Part shown: positions 1 to 6,859 of the stretch, piece after piece
Layout: each line of letters begins with the position of its first letter
Position numbering within the stretch: position 1 is the first letter of the stretch
Source: Funneliformis mosseae
Taxonomy: Eukaryota > Glomeromycota > Glomeromycetes > Glomerales > Glomeraceae
Assembly: GCA_910592005.1 (NCBI GenBank)
Contig: CAJVPP010003640.1
Location: forward strand, 1 to 11,138
Length of the DNA stretch: 11,138 bases
Direction: 5' to 3'
Made by a program: the position numbers and the translations under genes
Notes under the pieces: generated by a model
Told to the model about the DNA's origin: nothing
The model's database searches: none
What the model saw: the letters and a program-made list of their open reading frames with translations, nothing else

Positions 1-2
1 CA

Positions 3-122
3 AAGAATAAAGAGGATAATAATGAAGGAGGCAATGAAGGAGGCAATGATAATGACGATGATTTATTGAATTTTGATTATAGTATTTTCGGATTTGAATC
101 AAATGTAATAAATTTGTTGTAA
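3..122 (+). CDS. 3' end of an unidentified gene (acidic, Gly/Asn-rich C-terminus)
   Basis: The third forward frame is open from the window edge to a TAA at 120-122, giving 39 residues; the other two forward frames stop early. The piece begins with a charged low-complexity stretch rich in Asn, Asp, Glu and Gly. It contains a tandem 12-base duplication (unit AATGAAGGAGGC at 21-32 and 33-44) encoding two copies of NEGG. A run of acidic residues follows, then an aromatic and aliphatic tail ending FESNVINLL. Disordered acidic tails of this kind are common in fungal proteins and do not identify a family. The upstream part lies outside the window, so the function is unknown. It could be chance, because 39 codons is short, but the amino-acid composition looks coding compared with the AT-only DNA that follows. 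Confidence 0.45.
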   Translation, partial: KNKEDNNEGGNEGGNDNDDDLLNFDYSIFGFESNVINLL

Positions 123-243
123 CAATATCAATATATAGCTTTTGTAATAATAAATTTCCGTTTAATAAGTAATATTGTGATAACGATAAATCAAAAATTA
201 AAAAATTTTTTTTTATATAAAATTTTATATTAAAATTTATATT

Positions 244-274
244 ACGGTTAATTAACCAAATCTTAATTAACCGT
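244..274. repeat. perfect 12-bp inverted repeat with 7-nt spacer
   Basis: ACGGTTAATTAA at 244-255 is followed by a 7-base spacer and its exact reverse complement TTAATTAACCGT at 263-274. The left arm with the next two bases also contains the self-palindrome GGTTAATTAACC. It lies about 120 bp downstream of the stop of the leftmost gene. It could form a cruciform, act as a dimeric protein site, or be the remnant of a transposon end. No second distant copy is seen in the window. Confidence 0.7.
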
Positions 275-426
275 TAATTTCACATCCCTATATATGTTAT
301 GCTAATTTGAATCAACTCTACTTTTATTATGTTAAATTTTTGAGTATAGAGGTTTTGCACCGTATTTTTTTTTTATTTCGTGAACGAGTTTTGATGTATA
401 TGTACAAATGCTACGTACTGTTTTCT

Positions 427-493
427 TCTCTTAAAGAGATAAAAACTTTCTTCTCTTCGAGAGATAAAAATATTTTTCTTTCCTTGAGGGAGA
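427..493. repeat. three ~25-bp tandem units, each a pyrimidine/purine hairpin
   Basis: Three successive units each consist of a pyrimidine-rich arm, a tiny loop and a purine-rich arm, followed by an A-rich linker: TCTCTTAAAGAGA at 427-439, TCTCTTCGAGAGA at 452-464, and a diverged unit with TCCTTGAGGGA at 481-491. The first two begin 25 bases apart. The arms are preserved while the loop and linker bases vary, which suggests that pairing, not only sequence, was retained. The role is unknown. Confidence 0.6.
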
Positions 494-1865
494 AAAACCT
501 GCGTTCAACTCGTTTAATGCCTGGGTTCAGTTAGAGTTAGTGGGTTAAGATTTAGATCGCGCTCTAGCGTTTATCCTTCGGTCCAGTTTTAACATTTAAA
601 AATGTATAAATTTTATTTTGTAAACTAACTTGATTATTTTTTTTTATCTTTAGTTTACATGTTCCACTGCAGTCAGAACCTTGCGAAGCCAAGAAAACTC
701 AGTAATGAAATTTAAAATAATTTTTTTTTTTTTTTTTTTATTTGTATAAAAAAAGCTAAATACGTATTAAAACCCTTTATTAAAAAAAAAAATCTTTTCT
801 GTTATTATTTTTATATATTTGTATTTTTTTTATTTGCTCTTGAAGTACAAAAATTATTTTTTTTTTTTTGACGACATTCTACCTAAAAAAGTTTATTCAT
901 TTTGTTACAATAAAATAAAAAATACATTAGGATTTAATTATTCCAGAATAAAAGAAAAGACGTTTTGTAACTTAAAATTCTGTGAAGAAATCTTACTCAG
1001 TAATCATTAATTTTTTTTTTTTTGTTGAGTTTTCTTCAAATAAAAAAAAACTGTTCGGAAATTTAAAGATAAATGGTTTTTTATTACCATATTGAATAAT
1101 GCATAGTCCGTGTCAATGAAGAGAGTTTCAAATGAAACTAAAAATGAGTATTTTTATTTAATTAAATAAGGTGCAACGATTATCTACCTAATATTTCCTT
1201 TAAAATACCAATGATTCGTTGTCAATTGAATTAACCAATATCAAATATATTTTTTTTATTTTATTTTGATTATTTCACTTTATTCGAACTAATTCTAAGT
1301 TCAAAATATTTATTATTATTAAGATTTAAAAACTTAAATTATGAACTATATTAAATCAATTTGGACTATTTCCAACATAATAAATGACGTTTTTGGTTTA
1401 CAAATTTTATTTAAAAAGAACATTGTGTCAAATAAGTTCAAGCTTCAATTGCTGCCTGTCAAATTTTTTCATTCTTATATTTCAATTACTAATAAAAGTT
1501 TCTAATGGAGATTTAGTTCCCAACGTGAGAAAGGCTATTAATTATATTTACCATCTTTATGATATTTTTTTACCAAAATGTTTCCCCTTAGTGATCCTTT
1601 TCTTAATGAATATTCATTACCTGTCAGGCATACATTCACGTTAAAAAGTTAGGTAATCGGCGATAAAAAATTTTAAATCACCACCTAAATGAGTTCTGGA
1701 AAGGCTCCTTAAATCTGAGGAGTGTAAAATCTGTTCAGAATTCTTTGAATTTTAATTTTTATACTGACATCAAGACATTAAAGGAAAAGTTTGAAAAAAA
1801 ATGTAATGATGTAGTTGAATTAATTATTTTTTATAAAGAAATGTATTTTTTTTTTGGATAGGTTT

Positions 1866-2235
1866 ATGTGCTCCACTTTTTTTTTTTTTTGTATTTCTCT
1901 TAACGGAAAAAAAAAGAAAACATCATGGAAAACGAAGAAATTTTTCAGGTATTACCTGATTATGATTTCCTCATTGATGATTTTCTTTTGGTAAGCTCCT
2001 CGTCATTTTTCTTGTTTACACTCCCTTATATACGTATGAGCTAAAGGATCAATTTCAACAAAACAGTCACCTTCTGAATATGTTCAGCAAAGTCAACCAG
2101 TTAGCAATATCTCCTCCTCTTCATGTTCTTCGAGTAATTCCAGTGATGTCAATAGAAATTCAAAAAGAGAAAGGAGGAAGATGCTCAATAGAAAAGCAGC
2201 TGCAAGGTCAAGGCAAAAGAAGAAGAAAGAGCTAA
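1866..2235 (+). other. possible overlapping upstream ORF on the spliced bZIP mRNA (97 codons)
   Basis: An ATG at 1866 lies 59 bases upstream of the bZIP start, so it is out of frame with it. Without splicing this frame stops at 1992-1994, just inside the intron. If the proposed intron (1991-2066) is removed, the frame stays open through the Ser-rich linker and the basic region to a TAA at 2233-2235. The exonic parts are 125 + 169 = 294 bases, exactly 98 codons including the stop. Whether the ATG is on the transcript is unknown because the transcription start cannot be seen. It is listed as a possible regulatory upstream frame, not as a claimed protein. Confidence 0.2.
1877..1890 (+). promoter_or_regulatory. 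poly(dT) tract in the bZIP promoter or leader
   Basis: There is a run of 14 T, 35 bases upstream of the bZIP ATG. Poly(dA:dT) tracts commonly deplete nucleosomes in fungal promoters. Homopolymers are frequent throughout this window, so a specific role is only suggestive. No convincing TATA box stands out against the AT-rich background. Confidence 0.3.
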
Positions 2236-2336
2236 AAGAATTACAAAATGATAATGACAACTTGAAAAATGAAATTGGACAGATGGATGGGACTATAAAT
2301 AAATTAAGGAAACAAATAATGGAATTGGAAAGATGA
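1925..2336 (+). CDS. small bZIP transcription factor (two exons, 111 aa)
   Basis: Probable nuclear DNA-binding protein that dimerises through a leucine zipper. Exon 1 is 1925-1990 (22 codons). The intron is 1991-2066 (76 bp, GTAAGC...ACAG, in phase, with an in-frame stop if retained). Exon 2 is 2067-2336, ending in TGA. Residues 1-22 are acidic and hydrophobic (for example DYDFLIDDFLL), like a short activation segment. Residues 23-54 are Ser/Gln/Asn-rich and look disordered. The bZIP occupies about residues 55-111. Its basic region contains NRKAAARSR at 63-71, matching the invariant Asn-x7-Arg. The first zipper Leu is exactly 10 residues after that Arg (Leu81), followed by Leu88, Met95, Leu102 and Leu109, after which the protein ends almost at once. 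The ATG is the first in this frame and is followed by G. An alternative acceptor at AGCAAAG (exon from 2083) is also in phase and would delete about five residues. The subfamily (AP-1, CREB/ATF or GCN4-like) cannot be fixed by eye. The neighbouring gene converges with it. Confidence 0.85.
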
Positions 2337-2354
2337 TGTAATTAAAAATTTATT

Positions 2355-2369
2355 CCCCCCCCCCCCCCC
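2355..2369 (+). repeat. 15-base poly(C) tract in the bZIP 3' UTR
   Basis: Fifteen consecutive C begin 18 bases after the bZIP stop codon, in a region otherwise dominated by A and T. The opposite strand carries 15 consecutive G. The tract lies in the expected bZIP 3' UTR. It could bind poly(C)-binding proteins or form i-motif or G-quadruplex structures. Its exact length may be affected by sequencing error. Confidence 0.9.
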
Positions 2370-2498
2370 TTCGTTACTTTTTTTTTTTATATCATCACAT
2401 GTGCTGTATGTAAATGATTACGAGTTCATATTATAGTTTGTAAATATTCCTTGTACGATTGCATAAAGAGTGTCTTTTACGTTGCATCATATTTTGGA

Positions 2499-2509
2499 AA
2501 TAAAATAAA
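2499..2509 (+). terminator. candidate poly(A) signals for the bZIP gene
   Basis: Two overlapping AATAAA hexamers (2499-2504 and 2504-2509) lie about 165 bases downstream of the bZIP stop, at a normal fungal 3' UTR distance. Such hexamers arise easily in AT-rich DNA, so this is a positional call. Confidence 0.4.
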
Positions 2510-2564
2510 TTAAATTGTATAACACGCATACGTTACATGTAAATTTTTTAAAAGTAAAATACTT

Positions 2565-2570
2565 TTTATT
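2565..2570 (-). terminator. candidate poly(A) signal for the FluG-like gene
   Basis: On the minus strand AATAAA reads from 2570 to 2565, about 175 bases after the FluG-like TAG. It faces the bZIP signals at 2499-2509, so the two convergent transcripts probably end close together or overlap slightly at their 3' ends. Confidence 0.4.
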
Positions 2571-2744
2571 TGATTCAACGTTTTAAAAGGATACCTATTT
2601 TAATTATGCTTGTCGATCTATATTATTCCGGAATTTACGTAAAAATGAACAAAGCAATATAAAAATTTTTGTGAAATTTGATTAATAGTTAAAAATCCTT
2701 TTACGTATCATTTTATAACTGCAAAGCATTAAACTCTTTAATAT

Positions 2745-5700
2745 CTAAAATCTCTCAAGAAGAATTTCGTATATTTTATCCTTGGACAAATTTTTAAAGA
2801 ATTTTAATTCACCCTTAAATAACAGAGAAAAAACAAAAGTAATTAGTCCAGAAGATCAAAAATTAAATAATGGATGGTTAAATTTTACGTTTACGTACCT
2901 CTTTAAGAGCAATATAATTTTTGATTATATCATTTCCGATAGATTTAATCAAATCTTCATCCTTTTTCAATTCAGCTAAAGAATCTGCAAGGCTATCAGG
3001 TAATTGTTCGGTAATTCCAAGTTTTGCACGAGTTTCGGGAGATAAGTATTCTGGATCATCTTAAATGAAATATCAAATGGTTCAAAAAGGAATTTAATAA
3101 CAATTAGAGAAACAACGAATGTATCCTACCATTACAATAATGCATTTTTAATTCCATTTCTTTTCGAATGCCATCAATACCGGCGCAAAGTATAGCCGCC
3201 AAAGCTAAATAAGGATTTGCTGTTGCGTCAACACATTTAATTTCAAAATTAACATCCATTTCTCCTTTAGTTCCTTCCCTAGGAAGATAGCATGCTCTAA
3301 TGGGTGTCTCTCTATCATTTTTCATTCAAAAAAAAAAGTTTGATATTTAATATCATTTTACCTAATTTAGATTGATTAAATTTTACCTATTCTCGATACC
3401 CCAACTGATCCATTTGCCAGTCCAACTACCTTTATAATGTATGAAAGGTTGGTGATTAGAAAGAAAACTAAATAATAATTGTCCCACTGACAAACCATTC
3501 GTATTCTGTTAAAAAAAACCTCACCTATCACTGCTCTTTCATAAGAACTAATCGTTGGCAAAGTTAAAGCAGCTATCGCTTTCAAATGGCTTAATATACC
3601 TGCAACAAAAAAACTTTCTTTACGAGATAATTTTGAATGATGATCATCGTAAATCTTTTTACTCTGATCAATTTCTTGAATAGAAATGTGAAAATGTGAG
3701 GCTGTTCCGGCTGGATAATATACAAATTATGATGTTAAAGGTGATAATAATTAACATAATAATAAATCAATTGATAAAATAATCTTTACCTTTATCACGA
3801 AAGGGTTTTGGTATAAAAGTCGCCTTAAGAAGATTTTTAGCTGCAACATCATAAATAGTTTGTCGTGTTATGACAACCTTATCAGCAGCGGCTAAAGGAT
3901 TATCAGGACTAGTGATAATTTCAAATTGACCCGGAGCCGATTCTGGATGGAATTGTTCTAGCTCAATATTTTGATCTTGCAAAGCATCAAGAATTTGTTC
4001 GATTGTTTGAATCGTACTAAAATCTCGATAAGCTGCTGCAGCACAATATACCGTATTATCAACAGCATTGGGTTGATAAGGTTGGTGGTTAGCATTTCCA
4101 CCTCTTAATAATAAAAATTCTGATTCAATTCCAACTAGAAAATCAATTCCAAATTCTTTTCTTGCCAGTTCAACGATATTTTTCAAGCATGATCTTAAGC
4201 ATACTGGATAAGGCGAGGATTCGCTAGATGATGGATAGCTTACGTCATCGGGAGTCACTTTATTTTCAAACGATATATGAACGAAAGCATGTGCAGGAAG
4301 ATAAGGTAAATGTACGATTGTATTCAAGTCAGGTTTCATGAACATTTCTCCCGAAGGACCAAAATCCGTTTCTTTTACAAGAACATCTCCATAAACGGGT
4401 AAAGTATTTAAACATTTTGCGAGCGTTATTCCGCTGGAAACTGTTTTTTGAATAAATCTATCGATCGGAACTGCTCGAAATCGAAGCATATTTGTAAAAT
4501 CTACCCATCCCAATCGTACGTATTTTACTCCCTTGTGTTTAAGTTCTTTGAGAGCAAGATTCGAAATTCTAGCAGATGATCCGATATATTCTAAAAAATT
4601 TTTAGAAAATTGAAAATTTTTACTTTTAACCTTAAAAAAAAAAAATTATATAAAAAAAAAATAAAAAAATCACCTTGGTTTGAAATGATTTTGGGGTTTA
4701 AGTTTAGTTTATATAATTCATTCGAATTTTCAAACATGATCTGTTTGGCTATTTTGATCGCTTCTTCAATAGTGAAATCTTCATTCTCAACTGCTTTTAA
4801 CAAAACTTTACCCAATGCTTCTCTTACTTGAATTGTTGCAACATAAAATGATTCTGGAAGATAATGACCATCTGAAATTTTGAAATTTCGATAAACTTTT
4901 TTTATTTTTTTTAAAAAAAAAAAACCTTTGATTATCAAAATCATGAATTACCTGTACTAAACAAAATTTTGTTGGTTGGACAGATTTCGAGCTGTAAAGA
5001 AATTATTTAAAATATGAATTCAATAATTCAAACAAAATAATAAATATAATTTCGAGTAATATACCAATTCAAATAAATTTGTTTCTTGTCCTGTTGCAGA
5101 AATCATAGGAAATACAAGACCAATATCAACATAAACATTAGAATATACTGAAGCAAGATATCCCGCCTGACGCGTATAAGGATAAGACGAGTGTAATAAA
5201 ATAATCTTTGCAGTCGGATATTTCTCAATTAATTTTCGAAGATGAAGAGGATTTGAAGTAAGAAGATCAAGATCGTTATCACCAAACCCTTTGAACATAT
5301 TAAAATAAAAAAATTTGTTAATTAGATAAATTTTTAAGAAATAACATAAATATAAAATACATTATCTATACCTGTGTGAAGCTGGATTGGAATATCATAT
5401 TTAACTGCAACTTCAATTGCCAAATTTAAAATATAGTCGATGAGAATTTTATCAACAAGCCTGGTTTCAACAACTTTAGGTTTCTCTCCATCACTTCCGA
5501 CACATTCTAATATAAATTTTGCTAAAGAACGTACAACTAGATTATAATCAATATCACAATTGATATTTAATCCAGTCCTATAAGCAGCAATACTTTTAAA
5601 TGAAACCACAAGATCAGATCTAGCTAAAGTTTCAAGTTGATTTTTAAAAGGATCTTGAAAAGATTTTAATTCCAAATTTTCATTTCCGGAATTTTTAAAA

Positions 5701-6155
5701 GATATGACCAAATCACTAATAGTTTGTTCAGCAATCTTTTCAATTCTAACGATTCTCTTCGCGCATTCAACCAATCCCACATGACTTTCCACATCACGAA
5801 GCCCATCTAATGAATCAAGTCCATCATCTAATAAGAGACATTGAATTCCGGTAGGATCAAAACATGTCCTACATAATTCTTCATAAGAAATGGCATCGGT
5901 AACACATTTAACACTCTCCAACGTCGCTTCACAATTATAAAGTTTAGCGAGTTGTCTCACACCACGTTTTAAAGCGCTTGTTTCAATAGACTTTTGTAGC
6001 GCTTCACCACGAGCCTCAGAAAAACAAACTTCCAACGGACAGGATAATGATGCTGATGAATTCAAAAGATTATGGGCATGATTATCTATGATAGGAAATG
6101 TGTTGACAGTTTTTAATAATGTATCACGAGTTACAGGTTCTTTGATGTTGGACAT
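2745..6155 (-). CDS. fluG: FluG/NodGS-type fusion: amidohydrolase plus glutamine-synthetase-like domain (ten exons, 895 aa)
   Basis: Exons (minus strand): 6155-5372, 5288-5065, 4991-4952, 4871-4674, 4590-3790, 3710-3525, 3429-3387, 3311-3130, 3059-2899, 2813-2745. The nine introns are 70-95 bp, all GT...AG, and all join in phase: 2688 coding bases from ATG to TAG. The length is near that of fungal FluG (about 865 aa). Residues about 1-415 form an Amidohydrolase_2-like barrel with the metal-ligand pattern HAH (26, 28), His260 in QLHTG, His294 in LLHSSYP and Asp350 in FSTDGH; Lys187 lies in [12 protein letters not shown]. Residues about 416-895 resemble type I glutamine synthetase: RLGWVDFTN (441-449), Glu571/Glu573 in [14 protein letters not shown] (632-639), HFH (688-690), Arg741, ENRETPIR (757-764), and [14 protein letters not shown] (781-794). 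Aligned by eye to bacterial GlnA, the Glu327 position is Trp747 and Arg359 is Lys784, so plain ammonia-dependent glutamine synthesis is doubtful. Known relatives are Aspergillus FluG, needed for asexual sporulation signalling, and plant NodGS. It probably acts in the cytosol, since no signal peptide is seen. A tiny upstream ORF (ATG at 6195, four codons with stop) precedes the start. The family call is firm, the substrate unknown. Confidence 0.93.
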
Positions 6156-6300
6156 CCCTTGAATACAAAAGTGCGGTTGAAGTTTAAAGTTTCATGGTTT
6201 ATAAAATATTATTATTAAAATTAAAAAATCTCATCAGGCATATGATATTCATCAGATTTAGTAGGTGTGATCGACATGTTGCACTTTTTTAGTTTAGTAT
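6156..6300 (-). promoter_or_regulatory. proximal upstream region of the FluG-like gene
   Basis: This 145-bp stretch separates the FluG-like ATG from the repeat element that begins near 6301. On the minus strand it holds a TATAAA (6203-6198) about 43 bases before the ATG and a minimal upstream ORF, ATG AAA CTT TAA, at 6195-6184. If transcription starts far enough upstream, that ORF would precede the main start. In DNA this rich in A and T neither motif is strong evidence. Confidence 0.3.
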
Positions 6301-6565
6301 CGGGCGTCCACGATGATTTTCGGGTGATAAATAGCCAATTCCGTCTGTGATAAAAGATAATTCTGCAAAATTCTGCGATTTGGCCAGAATTACATAAAAT
6401 CGGGTGGCATTATGATTCACCAATCCCTGGCCAAAATAGTGTCGGCTGGCATTATTATGGTTGCGCGTTTTAATCTAGGCCAAAATTTTAGAAATTATCA
6501 CCATTTTTATATGCCTATTCCGTGATTTTCTGCAAAATTCTGTGTATGCAGAAATCATCGTCCCT
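6301..6565. mobile_element. probable MITE-like non-autonomous DNA element (~260 bp)
   Basis: The two ends carry a 10-bp inverted repeat, ACGATGATTT at 6310-6319 and AAATCATCGT at 6552-6561, with partly matching flanking GGG bases. The interior is clearly richer in G+C than the surroundings. It contains an exact 15-bp direct repeat TTCTGCAAAATTCTG (6361-6375 and 6528-6542), preceded in both copies by related ATTCCGT...GTGAT sequence. It also has GGCCA-led units at about 47-49 bp spacing (GGCC at 6382, 6429 and 6478), two of which share a GG(G/C)TGGCATTAT core. TTCTGCA (6528-6534) and TGCAGAA (6547-6553) form a hairpin near the right end. There is no coding capacity. No target-site duplication could be fixed, so the exact boundaries are uncertain. 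Its general look recalls dispersed elements of Glomeromycotina genomes, but that is only a resemblance. Confidence 0.55.
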
Positions 6566-6763
6566 GGTTCCAACCCAATGCATAAATAAATATTTTTTAA
6601 AGTATATCTCGTGACATATACAGTTGCGATCTATGGTCTTTCACATTATCACATGATTATATTAGAAATATTTTTTGCTTTTTTCAAAAAAAGACGAATT
6701 AATTAAAAAAATAGTTTTTGAAAATTGTTAAATATGAAAAAATCAAAACTAAAGATGACGTTT

Positions 6764-6859
6764 CAATTAGTTGTAACAGGTGTTAAATAAGCATCATAAT
6801 ATTACAACTAATTGTAACATTATGCAACAGTTGATAAATAAGCATCACAATGTTACAAT
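6764..6859. repeat. tandem pair of stem-loops with a repeated 33-bp segment
   Basis: A first perfect inverted repeat has 13-bp arms: CAATTAGTTGTAA (6764-6776) and TTACAACTAATTG (6802-6814). A second has 11-bp arms: ATTGTAACATT (6811-6821) and AATGTTACAAT (6849-6859). The arms of the two stems overlap. A 33-base segment at 6775-6807 recurs at 6826-6858 with 29 of 33 identical bases and contains the shared loop core AAATAAGCATCA. It sits at the edge of the extremely AT-rich block. It may be a tiny fold-back element or a tandem duplication of one hairpin. Confidence 0.65.

Larger units (their letters stand above)
123..1924. other. 1.8-kb AT-rich intergenic region without a supportable gene
   Basis: I see no credible gene on either strand. 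The open frames here are short, rich in Phe, Lys, Tyr and Asn, and made largely of A/T homopolymer codons; one of them opens with TTG rather than ATG. Landmarks are the inverted repeat at 244-274, the hairpin repeats at 427-493, a relatively GC-richer patch at about 490-710, a run of 19 T at 721-739, a small palindrome at 1124-1139 (7-bp arms, AGTTTCA), and a 14-T tract at 1877-1890. The right part must hold the promoter and 5' leader of the bZIP gene. Short conserved exons or an unspliced RNA gene could be missed by eye. Confidence 0.6.

Noticed and set aside
307..534. 75-codon open frame on the plus strand
   Set aside because: It starts at TTG rather than ATG, runs through the hairpin repeats and T-runs, and has low-complexity Phe/Lys/Arg content with no recognisable domain.
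530..600. tRNA-like or SINE-like A and B boxes
   Set aside because: TAGAGTTAGTGG only loosely resembles an A box, no acceptable B box or cloverleaf can be drawn, and the best stem is four base pairs.
819..1010. 63-codon open frame on the plus strand
   Set aside because: It is dominated by Phe, Tyr, Lys and Asn codons from homopolymer runs, so it is expected by chance at this base composition.
1385..1390. TGACGT half-site upstream of the bZIP gene, with another at 6756-6761
   Set aside because: These are possible bZIP sites, but single hexamers are expected by chance and no full palindromic site is present in either place.
1384..1644. 86-codon open frame upstream of the bZIP gene, and a short Lys-rich frame on its opposite strand
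   Set aside because: The residues are hydrophobic and low-complexity with no family signature. The opposite-strand frame is under 40 codons. A decayed gene remains possible but is not supported.
2883..2913. Reading through the exon 9 donor to an early TAA
   Set aside because: It would give an ending of VRKRKI, whereas splicing at GAG|GTACGT restores a C-terminus (EGELKFF...LLERF) typical of FluG proteins.
2782..2979. 65-codon open frame on the plus strand
   Set aside because: It lies antisense to exons 9 and 10 and intron 9 of the FluG-like gene, whose C-terminus is well supported.
3505..3525. A 19-bp intron GTGAGG...ACAG at the end of exon 6
   Set aside because: It is too short to splice, and it would lose the expected [15 protein letters not shown] segment, which is recovered by using the acceptor at 3430.
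2745..4513. A separate glutamine synthetase gene starting near 4513
   Set aside because: The codon there is TTG inside exon 5. The upstream exon residues ([10 protein letters not shown]) continue the domain, and the exon joins to exon 4 in phase, so this is one fusion gene.
4610..4831. 73-codon open frame on the plus strand
   Set aside because: It is antisense to intron 4 and exon 4 of the FluG-like gene.
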